Source of the DNA: Psychromonas sp. psych-6C06
GTDB lineage: Bacteria > Pseudomonadota > Gammaproteobacteria > Enterobacterales > Psychromonadaceae
NCBI RefSeq assembly: GCF_002835465.1
Contig: NZ_PIZM01000007.1
Coordinates: 62,001 to 126,000 of the forward strand
Length of the DNA: 64,000 nt
Direction of reading: 5' to 3'
Made by a program: the position numbers and the translations under genes. The notes under the pieces were generated by a model. It saw nothing but the letters and a program-made list of their open reading frames with translations. It had not been told where the DNA came from and made no database searches. Shown piece after piece: positions 59,301 through 64,000 of the stretch (within the stretch, counting starts at the first letter, position 1; every line of letters begins with the position of its first letter).

Positions 59301-60255
59301 CTGCAAAAGCGCTAAGATCATTATTATCAATAGCCCATTGTCCCGAAATCACAGTACTGGTAAACGTTTCACTATAACCATTAACATCAGTCACTATGAC
59401 GTTAATCGCTTGCCCATCTTCAACGTTTTGAACCGTTCCAGCAAGGCCTTCATTAGCAACTTGAAAAATATTAATCACGTTATCATCAGCTTCACTTTCA
59501 AAGTGAACATCCACCTCAGCCAATGTATCGATAAAACTATCAGTAAGTGCATCAACTCGATTACCGTACTCATCTGCTACGTATGCATTAACCCTTACTT
59601 CCCCCTGCGCGAGTGAAGAGAGATCAACTTCCCCCAATGACCAACTATTATCTTTGACAAAAGCGTAAAAGGAGATCGTTTTACCTGCACTATCGGTAAC
59701 ATCGATATTAACCTGACGATCGTTGTCAATGTTAAGGGTGCTGCCATAAATAGGCGTTAAGGGGACTTCAAATTGATTGATGATCGCATCACGACCGGAC
59801 TCGATAACAACACTAATCTGTGCATCATTATCTAACTTGCCCACTAATTCACTGCTTGGAGGTTCTATTACTGGATCATCATCATATGCCGTATCACGCG
59901 TTTGATATCCTGCATCAGCGAGCACTTCATTACTATCAATGTGTAAACGAGTAGTGACGCCTAGGCCACTGCCTGTTGAGTAAGCCACATTGGTTTCTGT
60001 ACGATTATTTTCAGGGTTGAAGCTGGGGGTGATGCCAAATTGTAGTGCTTGTGGATCAATTACATAGGTTTGATTGTTGTAGCTAAAAACGACTTCTCCA
60101 GAGTTTTGCTGCTCAATAATTTGTTCAAGATTATTAAGCAAAGGCAAATCAGCATTAACCTGACTAATATCGGAGACCGCTTGCCAACTTCCATCCGCCA
60201 TGATCATCCATAATTGACCATCTAACTCTACATATAATAAAACATTATCAATCAT
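47398..60255 (-). CDS. Giant LapA-type type I-secreted adhesin (4285 aa)
   Basis: 4285 residues, one intact frame of about 12.9 kb. The N-terminal retention-like module is about residues 1-100 (ELDGQLWMIMADGSWQ). An array of about 16 related repeats of roughly 97-105 residues spans about 148-1780, with linkers ending KDTLASI or similar. Longer T1SS-143/VCBS-type blocks span about 1780-2715. Cadherin-like modules carrying D-x-DGSE-type motifs span about 2715-4035. The C-terminus has one RTX-like GGNGDDQF and a type I target segment. I saw no cysteine on reading. It is likely a calcium-stiffened surface adhesin. No Ala-Ala LapG site is evident; the nearest is LADAG near residue 113. GATGATTGATA precedes the ATG only weakly. 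The secretion genes follow immediately. Confidence 0.93.
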   Translation of the reverse strand: MIDNVLLYVELDGQLWMIMADGSWQAVSDISQVNADLPLLNNLEQIIEQQNSGEVVFSYNNQTYVIDPQALQFGITPSFNPENNRTETNVAYSTGSGLGVTTRLHIDSNEVLADAGYQTRDTAYDDDPVIEPPSSELVGKLDNDAQISVVIESGRDAIINQFEVPLTPIYGSTLNIDNDRQVNIDVTDSAGKTISFYAFVKDNSWSLGEVDLSSLAQGEVRVNAYVADEYGNRVDALTDSFIDTLAEVDVHFESEADDNVINIFQVANEGLAGTVQNVEDGQAINVIVTDVNGYSETFTSTVISGQWAIDNNDLSAFAEGTLSALVTVKDIAGNIATDQISIVKDTVASITLTLETGDDGWLNADEILNASLKGTVNGVEDGQIVTIIATDSDGNIRTVRTPIVGGVYSVSGLDLSGIADGSLNVLATVSDKAGNPATSANTIQVDTNARIVTHIATHGDNLINAAEVTATRIWGFTIQVDDGEPITLTVTDVNGKSLVFSTTNVNSLYSITEDLSALAEGKLTVTASVTDNVGNTATASDDAIKDTIATISINIGEGGDGWLNAAEITEVTLTGNTTGVEDGQTVTVILTDSVGNSEQVNAIVNNGKFIIADVDLSHFVDGDLSASANVSDIAGNPATATDTALIDTLASLSLNINTNGDGVLNATEVATSQLSGHTSDVNDGAMVTIVVTDSAGKFLTFTATVNNNQYSVVADLSSLDEGELIGTATVTDERGNVANANANAQKDTLADITLTIESGGDGVLNQSEISNVSASGSVTNIEDGNQVTIIATDSAGNTGTITAVIVGGQYAFTGLDLSHFVDGDFTVVATISDNAGNPASTQTSVQIDTLATITVVIESGGDDLLNANEVPATTLHGTTNGVENGATVTVSVTDPLGKTAIFTAVVNNNSYQISAADLSALSDGDLQVNAFVTDQHGNKASANTSTVKDTLASITIDVETGNDNTLNATEVVTTTILGTSANIEDGQTVSVLVTDGINTLTFTATINANSWSIAGVDLSTLNEGALSFTATSQDIAGNGATDNSAVNKDTLASVTITTEQESSDSLLNSSESDNENLRGSVTNIENGQFVTVTVTDTLNNVLTFNTQVVAGIWLVPKSELTSLVDGELIAQVTAIDKAGNSSTAQTSIIKDTSAAINVIIESGNDQFINSAEVSAVHIHGTVTDVEDGQTVSLIITDINGNRLSLTPTAVVIGGLWSVDNIDLSMLDDGPFNVDVSVSDIAGNIAVSSATAVKDVLAETSITIDDQGDGYLNKLELSNVVFSGSVTHIEDGQSVTIVLTDSQGSTETLSAIVTNGRWEVTGVDLSPTGSDFAEGILEAQVTVQDVAGNTASASDDIVIDTLAQLSVGIFSAGDNTLNASEVDAVRVFGHVNDVEDGRVVSFTITDGVNTSAVYTATVTGSVWSVANIDFSGFNEGTITVNATVSDIAGNVFNANSTVLKDTLAGITIDIKTDSDTVDQVINRPESKQTEISGSVVNVEDGQLVTVVVVDGAGNSLTFTTTVNAGIWTLPAVDLSSLVDGTNNISATATVSDIAGNSVQAVDSTSKDTLATLTVTIDSGNDNYLNSAEITSGSRIFGDATGIEEGKQVSLTISDQSGNTVLTTAVIAGGQFEALNVDLSGLEDGLLEVDAQAYDTAGNVANAIDNVEKDTDVTIDIDTDSNNGFTNYPGYNTYDFMTGAHTTLGGTTNAEVGQVVTLTVSDGTNSVSFTAAVDNSGRWLVENIDISPLDNSLTWQMQVDVDDIAGNHASDAMPTLNLADEMILDEQALNRTSASASTLLDIHSDNTVLSFTDNQPQLAAITSEGQSVTATLSSDGLSIEVRRDEDGRLVLNATIDPVSSSASVTIFEAVDHSLGSDSLVTELFIKALQTDDDGTTERSVMPIVFTINDSIPNAVNDTYTLTEAQTATGNLLSNDTAIDGDPVVNNVTFNGVTWPITAGNDAVIDTGKGILSVAYDGSWRFVASNNLDNTVLQQISFDYQIIDYDGDTSDANVVFDIVDGHSGIMSNQSMAHRESTVAQQTDHQKVFIINAGSDDLVASSIVFLSSTIDALNNLSLQSNGETITYSLNVQENIITAMTVNGAVFSISLNAVSQGADLKATATFTQNQPIDHTSSDKVFLALGITAFDIDGTEITYGVLNWAVNDGDNAIITNDSEATLDEADLTLGAVIGQGSFSVNPGSDETVSVAFDISKQPSLTAGGLSILYKVDVNSKLIAYTDNPEETVFTVEIIGSLETQTMSDLDYQVTLFKAIDQLSNNGQHVDILNIPIVVSVTDGDNDISDQNLLINISDSGAPIVAGGALHVSEQPLAPTTPNSFNNTDTTLVNISADLDPIVDVKLDVSNNGVVLLSDGSTLMRNGESVLWQESSDGNYKGVLANGTIIFELTLSENINISAGTSADVALTFTLIESVDHDKVMHDNNLDITLPLVVIDSDQSQIIHDINLSIDDGKKPSLFVSDNLNVDENVLLTEHDKDSIQYQLDQGSDDIVAVEPLLAGQLIPNLFSAGQSVTLASSANSDGWWIASTNSSDVLKVRFNLNGTIDLRLLDVVDHPADGADTLTLSLAIQALDSDGDVSRLINNLVDINIVDDVPEVVNTLMILEEGETTQLNLLGSQAITGADGASVTAVNVDSIDYLPGNWITLATSGGTVYGRILINADGTGTLETYSNVYHPGFGILDNVNYTVTDGDGDSVVSRLLMDIADEEGEVTITNTTTLEDNSLALNLTVSVGDLDNNEQLLQVVFTATSLQGGSLTLNGNPLATNVDGDYILTTSDFTVGVNGLYTPTFPLLYHPLLNSSDQTQTVTLEVTAQISKDGSADIVTPNSIPLTITSVADTPTWDDANSDYQYTLLEDGGAQPVALNADLFDVDGSETLTYQIGSIEAGLTLTILGSKVNSGDVLTQVQLTQLKATPDANFAGVLTFTVTPIATESENNDSAQGIEKTISFNVQPIADTPELAVVNAKGLEDEVVLLNSVLNGNLTDTDGSETLSYIITVATDWSVVAVAGSTAVVTDLGGGRFQVEGADVESGEVGLLPAPHVSSETGSFTFTVQALSTESTQEGIAPSVETALSAEKTFEVFLKGVVDTPTVTPGAGWDFDSNTQIIRNDSALEDSLVSLAIGITTADKDGSENINLLISNLPNGVSITNSSGDAVDLAIVDFVNGQPVYQVTLAELQNLYIKPVTDFSGLIEFDIKAVITESDGDAKPDGGSDDNLYQLKVEIDLQPVIDNSATNVNISASGTEDLLVPLKLLPTTNEDSDGSETVTAFSITALAPGMKLYFDGVEIGQLPVDLADYIDATSPSLSELMDSGRFSVKAPIDASGSFNVAISYEVTDTSDSGAQVSASYNDNLLINVNAEVEDLLSPDNDVTEDITRLESSKDVQVSNGNPISLAGVVTFYDQDNDGSETIDYLIITVPKGDNWLVTHPNGAIHDGQGHWLIPADGLTAANIQEVGAEVLAGATIYSSESSLLPVSITVGARVLDGNDELMINTNLFVHFTADGSNSVASDIQTLASAPITADEDNNIDIGSQTLNSVNGDANDLLSFVILASDLPQGGTITGSDVIAVYDSSGKVLIEYLFTQASLDNLQLVGIDAHFAGTFEVPITAIATDGESGDTRIEVQQLQFEIAPVVDELALEAGNAQILEDTYTVLDLQTLFADSNIAGEGIESITSLLLTLPDGGFLRAPVGVLTDNNDGTWTVNDLTRIDKILYKGPLNYSGDINIGYTAQVVDTATGYSGAMTDTGSVSGSFSIEVLPVTDAVNISANSSRGDEDTFIDLTGLAVSFIDDDGSETMSIEISGVPTGAVLVWNGGTILPNNGIDGGSFNGQATYKWSITANQFATLAMKPPLDFSGDIPMKVTVIGYEKGTSDYVTTEGYFVLEVLPIGDVAQVFSVPEALTGSEGQITHFNMRGESSETNSNETLRLGVRIQDEEHIVGLDRIRVDGQEATFVLIGNMYVATLEVNASEFDGFELLSGPDTFGLLDLEIGLSTIDRAIVGGVEEVDIGPEVTFDSTLDLAPVVDIPDLTLNADSIFAVLGSNAPLALELSLVNPALTEKGHVEITGVPAGVSISHATEDGGVWTIAQADLANAMLTALNSVQNFDLTIVPVGELAGDKASGVGQTLAVNVLADSTTNVGNNDNNVIVSGAGDNEMSGGNGDDQFAFNDNGQSSPVTDRISDFTVGSDSLNLTDLLKQVSASSGAQLDAVMDLTESGTDTTLAVKLDGSNVVQNIVLENTSINDLYGGASGFDETAILTKLLDDQTLITGQG
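54930..59820 (-). repeat. Array of about 16 Ig-like ~100-residue repeats in the adhesin
   Basis: Each unit has the order LN-x-x-E, then G-x-V-x-x-V/IEDGQ, VT-x-T-D, a W or Y strand, DLS-x-L-x-x-G, and a closing IAGN with an acidic linker (KDTLA or IDTLA). Units keep the pattern but differ in sequence, so the DNA array is diverged rather than recently amplified. The last unit, at about 54930-55240, is the most divergent. Confidence 0.85.
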
Positions 60256-60406
60256 CGACTTGCACCACTTATAATAAAGAAAAGCTACAGGTGCAATTTA
60301 ACAATAAAACAACATAAGTGAAATAAAGATACTAAAAATAGTGAACTATTTACCTATATTTAGAGTTTTAAATGAGGGGCAGAGCAAACTAAGCTTACAT
60401 TACACT

Positions 60407-60922
60407 TCAACTTGAATTACTCATCTCGCGCCAAATCACAAGATCGATGGCTTCTTTTTTACTGTCTATTTTTTTTAAAACAACATTAAAACTATCTTGC
60501 CCTAAGCGAATTGTAACCGGCATATCTTTGATGAGCGCATGTGTGATCGTTGAATCAACCACCATCATCATTTCTCCCTCTTTCTTGTTAATACGTACTG
60601 AATGAGAGTCCCCACCAGCCTGTAACGCAAAGCCATAACGAATATTACTCGCACTTAAAAAAAGTAAGTCACCGCGCGGATTATTAACCTGCCGAAATAG
60701 CATCGCGCCGGGTAACATTTTTTTGGTGTAAAGATTAAAGGAACATTGCTCACAATGAGGAATAGCTTTATTTTTCCACTCGGTTAACTCATGCCCATCA
60801 AAATAAAGCTTATTTTTTTTCATCATAAATTGATTGTTAGAGTTCGCCTTTCCATCTCCGGAAAAGGGGTTGCATGCACTGAGCAATACGACTAAAAACC
60901 CAACCGCGAATGGTGTATACAT
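60407..60922 (-). CDS. Hypothetical lipoprotein with CxxC
   Basis: 171 residues from the ATG at 60922, which has AAGGAAT upstream. An ATG at 60958 in frame lies inside comM and gives a poorer signal. The type II signal peptide ends LLSAC. The mature part contains HCEQCSFN, a CxxC of metal or disulfide type, and RINKKEGEMMMVVDSTITH. No family recognised. It lies between the adhesin gene and comM, 151 bases upstream of the adhesin start with its own stop, so it could be expressed with comM. Confidence 0.7.
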   Translation of the reverse strand: MYTPFAVGFLVVLLSACNPFSGDGKANSNNQFMMKKNKLYFDGHELTEWKNKAIPHCEQCSFNLYTKKMLPGAMLFRQVNNPRGDLLFLSASNIRYGFALQAGGDSHSVRINKKEGEMMMVVDSTITHALIKDMPVTIRLGQDSFNVVLKKIDSKKEAIDLVIWREMSNSS

Positions 60923-60947
60923 AATTATTCCTTGATTTAAAATCCTG

Positions 60948-62462
60948 TTAAGAAACACTTTTTAATAACCTATCCATGGCGCGGTAATTGAGTGATTCTA
61001 ATAAATGTGCTTTTTCAACCCTATCACTTTCTGCTAAATCAGCAATAGTTCTCGCGACTTTTAACAAGCTATGCCACGCACGAATAGAGAGCCCCATTTT
61101 ATTAATCGCCTCCTCGAGGAAAACCGCATCTTGCTCACTGAGCTGACAATGCGCGCTAATCTCTTGTGTTGATAGGTAATGATTCAATTTCGCTTGGCGC
61201 TGAAGTTGACGTGTTCGGGCACTCAGCACACGTTGCTTTATTTGTGCGCTACTTTCTCCCTGATGCTTAGCACCAACCTGTGATGATGCAAGCATCCCCT
61301 TAGGCAAAAGAGGCACCATAATCGACAATGAAAAGCGATCTAAAAAGGGGCCAGATAAACGCCCTAAATAGCGTAATACTTGATCTGGCGTGCTACGTCG
61401 CAACTCGCCACTGATATGCCCACAAGGGCTCGGGTTCATCGCGCCTATTAATTGAAAATGCGCCGGAAAGGTCACTTGATTAGCGGCGCGTGAAATCGTC
61501 ACGTCATGAGTCTCTAAAGGCTGTCGCAAGCTATCGAGTACCGTGCGTGGGAATTCCGGTAATTCATCCAAAAAAAGTACACCACGGTGCGACAGAGATA
61601 TCTCCCCAGGTTTAGGTTTTCCCCCGCCACCAACCAATGCAACAGAAGACGCAGAGTGATGTGGGCTTCGATAGGGAGGTTGGAACCAATCATCACGCTG
61701 CTTACCGCACACGGAATAAATAGCGGCCGTTTGTAAGGCATGCGCTTCACATAGAAGAGGTAATAGCCCCATAAAACGCTCTGCTAGCATGCTTTTACCG
61801 GTACCCGGCGGACCAATCAAAAGCGTGTTATGTCCCCCAGCTGCCGCTATCTCCAAAACGCGCTTAGCCTGCTCTTGCCCTAACACATCGCCCATATCAG
61901 GCAATACTTTCTCCCCCACTTGGGGCTGTGCCTGCGCATTTGGTAATTCTTTAACGCCTTGTAAAAACGCACACACATCGGTCAAGCTATTAGCGACATA
62001 GGAAGTAACACCAGTCAGCGCCGTTTCATGTTGATTTTCTGGGCAAACAATAACACTACGTTGTGCAGCTTTAGCAGCTAAAACACAGGGAATGACACCA
62101 TCTACAGGACGCAAGTCGCCTGCAAGGGTTAACTCAGCAAAACATTCCAACTGTTTAATTTTAGACTCAGAGAGTTGCTCAGATGCAATAAGAATGGCAA
62201 TAGCTATCGCTAAATCAAAACGTCCCCCCTCTTTAGCCAAATTAGCGGGAGCGAGATTCACAGTAATTTTTTTATTAAAAGGGAATTTAAAGTTACTGTT
62301 GGTTATCGCACTCCGCACTCGCTCTTTAGCCTCTTTGACCGAGGTTTCTGGTAACCCCACTAACGAAAAACAGGGCAATCCAGTACTTAAGTGTACCTCT
62401 ACCAGTACCTCTGGCGCATCGACACCAGACAGTGCGCGACAATAAAGCGAAGCTAATGCCAT
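60948..62462 (-). CDS. comM: Competence-type Mg-chelatase-like ATPase ComM (YifB)
   Basis: 504 residues. An N-terminal Lon-protease-like domain (GVDAPEVLVEVHLSTGLPC) is followed by an AAA+ magnesium chelatase-like domain with Walker A GPPGTGKSMLAERF and LFLDELPEF, SPCGHISGELRRSTP, and a C-terminal helix domain (LSIRAWHSLLKVARTIADL). ComM is a branch-migration helicase that promotes integration of donor DNA in natural transformation. It is divergent from ilvG, as in E. coli yifB/ilvG. The downstream lipoprotein's upstream ATG at 60958 lies inside its end. Confidence 0.95.
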   Translation of the reverse strand: MALASLYCRALSGVDAPEVLVEVHLSTGLPCFSLVGLPETSVKEAKERVRSAITNSNFKFPFNKKITVNLAPANLAKEGGRFDLAIAIAILIASEQLSESKIKQLECFAELTLAGDLRPVDGVIPCVLAAKAAQRSVIVCPENQHETALTGVTSYVANSLTDVCAFLQGVKELPNAQAQPQVGEKVLPDMGDVLGQEQAKRVLEIAAAGGHNTLLIGPPGTGKSMLAERFMGLLPLLCEAHALQTAAIYSVCGKQRDDWFQPPYRSPHHSASSVALVGGGGKPKPGEISLSHRGVLFLDELPEFPRTVLDSLRQPLETHDVTISRAANQVTFPAHFQLIGAMNPSPCGHISGELRRSTPDQVLRYLGRLSGPFLDRFSLSIMVPLLPKGMLASSQVGAKHQGESSAQIKQRVLSARTRQLQRQAKLNHYLSTQEISAHCQLSEQDAVFLEEAINKMGLSIRAWHSLLKVARTIADLAESDRVEKAHLLESLNYRAMDRLLKSVS

Positions 62463-62582
62463 GTAAAACCCCTACTCATTAGTGATGCGGAAACAGCAAT
62501 CTGAAAACAATACTAATTGAGTATAGGTAGTTACAAATAATTTACTTCATCAACCTTGTTGTCAATTTATTGCTCAAAAATG

Positions 62583-62612
62583 TGACAGTAATTGAAAATT
62601 ACTGTCATTTTT
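62583..62612 (+). promoter_or_regulatory. Dyad with T-run upstream of ilvG
   Basis: TGACAGTAATT (62583-62593) and AATTACTGTCA (62597-62607) form a perfect 11-base dyad with a 3-base centre, then five T. It could be a weak terminator, but it also overlaps the -35 region and spacer of the ilvG promoter at 62592-62620. An operator for a repressor or activator therefore seems at least as likely. Confidence 0.6.
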
Positions 62613-62620
62613 GCTATAAA
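62592..62620 (+). promoter_or_regulatory. Predicted sigma-70 promoter of ilvG
   Basis: TTGAAA (62592-62597), a 17-base spacer and TATAAA (62615-62620), both hexamers matching 5 of 6, point to a start near 62627. That leaves a leader of about 70 bases before the ilvG ATG. Confidence 0.6.
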
Positions 62621-62697
62621 GACGCACTTTTTAAATGAAGATAGCCATTGAGAAACATTCAATCGCCAAGGACTTCAGTAAATTCAGGAAGAAAATA

Positions 62698-64000
62698 ATG
62701 AATGGCGCTAACTTTGTTGTTCAAGCATTGAAACAACATAATATCAGTCAAGTGTTTGGTTATCCGGGAGGGGCTATTATGCCCCTATATGATGCGCTTT
62801 ATGATGGCGGTGTTGATCACTTGTTGTGTCGTCATGAGCAAGGCGCGGTAATGGCAGCCATTGGCTATGCACGTTCTACAGGCAATGTTGGTGTCTGTAT
62901 TGCAACCTCTGGACCAGGTGCAACTAACCTTATCACCGGACTTGCTGATGCAATGATGGATTCGATTCCTGTTGTCGCCATTACAGGGCAAGTAGCGAGC
63001 AATCTGATCGGTACAGATGCTTTTCAAGAGATTGATGTACTTGGTCTATCTCTTGCCTGTACCAAGCATAGCTTCATGGTGCAAAGTGCTGAACAGCTTG
63101 GCCCTATTATTGAGCAAGCCTTTGAACTGGCACTATCAGGTCGCCCAGGCCCTGTTTTAATTGATATTCCCAAAGATATCCAATTAGGCGATGCAGTTAA
63201 TTACGCGCCAATTCATGCAACACCCAGCATTGATAGCGTCAATCAATTATCGATTAATAAAGCGCTTGAGATGATAAGCACTGCCAAGAAACCACTTATC
63301 TATGTCGGTGGAGGCGTGGGCATGGCAAAGGCAGTGCCTGTTTTGCGTCAATTCATTAAAAAAACAAAAATCCCCAGTGTTTGCACCCTTAAAGGCATTG
63401 GTGCCATTGAACATAGCTCAACTTACTTTATGGGCATGGTCGGCATGCATGGAAGCAAAGCGTCTAATTTAGCGATTCAAGAGTGTGATTTATTGCTCGC
63501 AATTGGTGCCCGCTTTGATGATCGTGTGACAGGAAAATTAGATGAGTTCGCGCAGAATGCCAAAGTGATTCATCTTGATATCGATGCAGCCGAAGTCGAC
63601 AAACTACGGGCTGTTGAACTCGCCATGAATGAAGATATTAAACAGATATTACCACTGTTAGAAATTGAAACAAAAATCAGTGAATGGCAAAAACAGATCC
63701 TAAAAATGAAAGTCGATTTTGCGAATCGTTACGATCATCCCGGCGAAGCGATCTACGCACCTGCAATGTTACGCCAATTAGCAGAGATGCAACCGCGCGA
63801 TACGGTTATCTGCACCGATGTTGGTCAACATCAGATGTGGGTTGCGCAGCATATGTTTGTGGATCGCCCAGAAAACCATATTTCAAGCTCAGGCTTAGGC
63901 ACAATGGGTTTTGGTATTCCGGCAGCCGTCGGCGCACAAGTTGCTCGCCCTGATGATACCGTGATTGCCGTTTCTGGCGACGGTTCATTTATGATGAATG
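62698..64000 (+). CDS. ilvG: Acetolactate synthase II large subunit, 3' truncated
   Basis: 434 full codons before the window ends. The ThDP enzyme pattern is intact so far: Glu in [16 protein letters not shown] (about 47), the FAD/central domain ([16 protein letters not shown]), and the metal-binding GDG start at the very end (SGDGSFMMN). Together with IlvM it makes acetolactate for valine and leucine, and acetohydroxybutyrate for isoleucine. AGGAAG precedes the ATG at 62698. An in-frame ATG at 62635 would add 21 residues not seen in IlvG. The sequence is not interrupted here, unlike the frameshifted E. coli K-12 ilvG. No leader peptide rich in Ile/Val/Leu is visible. Confidence 0.95.
   Translation, partial: MNGANFVVQALKQHNISQVFGYPGGAIMPLYDALYDGGVDHLLCRHEQGAVMAAIGYARSTGNVGVCIATSGPGATNLITGLADAMMDSIPVVAITGQVASNLIGTDAFQEIDVLGLSLACTKHSFMVQSAEQLGPIIEQAFELALSGRPGPVLIDIPKDIQLGDAVNYAPIHATPSIDSVNQLSINKALEMISTAKKPLIYVGGGVGMAKAVPVLRQFIKKTKIPSVCTLKGIGAIEHSSTYFMGMVGMHGSKASNLAIQECDLLLAIGARFDDRVTGKLDEFAQNAKVIHLDIDAAEVDKLRAVELAMNEDIKQILPLLEIETKISEWQKQILKMKVDFANRYDHPGEAIYAPAMLRQLAEMQPRDTVICTDVGQHQMWVAQHMFVDRPENHISSSGLGTMGFGIPAAVGAQVARPDDTVIAVSGDGSFMMN

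Noticed and set aside
62483-62518. Short frame MRKQQSENNTN as an ilv leader peptide
   Set aside because: It contains no Ile, Val or Leu, so it cannot sense branched-chain amino acids by attenuation.
62635-62697. In-frame ATG at 62635 giving a longer IlvG
   Set aside because: IlvG proteins start at the MNGA-type N-terminus, and AGGAAG stands right before 62698. The extra 21 residues look unlike the family.

Overview
The window is an AT-rich stretch of a gammaproteobacterial chromosome. Gene content and several gene orders match marine Alteromonadales/Vibrionales-type bacteria: bamD/rluD/pgeF/clpB, ribF-ileS-lspA-fkpB-ispH, epmA/frdABCD, pldB-yigL and comM/ilvG. A Psychromonas-like organism fits the codon use, the TapY2-type pilus protein and the LapA-type adhesin locus. 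The genus is inference and was not tested. No tRNA, rRNA, CRISPR array, insertion sequence or prophage was seen.

Layout. 1-1.5 kb: 3' part of the ABC-F ATPase gene ybiT, then a degenerate short tandem repeat. 1.7-9.7 kb: clpB with two trailing genes (a methyltransferase and a Cys-motif protein), pgeF, rluD, divergent bamD, then glnB. 9.8-16.7 kb: type IV pilus minor-pilin block, with fimT convergent to pilV-pilW-pilX-pilY1-pilE-tapY2. pilY1 carries G10 and G9 homopolymer tracts. 17-25.3 kb: murJ, ribF, ileS, lspA, fkpB, ispH and divergent rpsT, which starts at TTG. 25.5-33 kb: two small genes, epmA, frdABCD, an orphan solute-binding protein, and efp and epmB back to back. The EF-P beta-lysylation set (EpmA, EpmB, EF-P) therefore lies within 7 kb. 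33-41.3 kb: a possible PriC-like protein, a rhomboid protease, proS, pldB-yigL, a large lipoprotein, a second orphan solute-binding protein and a small unknown gene.

41.4-60.3 kb is the main accessory feature. It is one tight minus-strand operon for a 4285-residue type I-secreted adhesin, followed by its ABC transporter, membrane-fusion protein, TolC-type outer-membrane protein, an OmpA-like lipoprotein and an unknown exported protein that contains no cysteine. The layout resembles Lap/Bpf biofilm adhesin systems. The usual LapG protease and LapD c-di-GMP receptor genes are not in the window, and the canonical Ala-Ala cleavage motif is not evident in the adhesin's N-terminal region. 60.4-64 kb: a lipoprotein, comM and the start of ilvG, which runs off the end. 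ilvG has a dyad-overlapped promoter and no visible branched-chain leader peptide.

Together the genes cover proteostasis, isoprenoid/lipoprotein/peptidoglycan precursor processing, anaerobic respiration, translation (EF-P, S20, IleRS, ProRS) and two surface-attachment systems: the type IV pilus tip/minor pilins and the giant adhesin.
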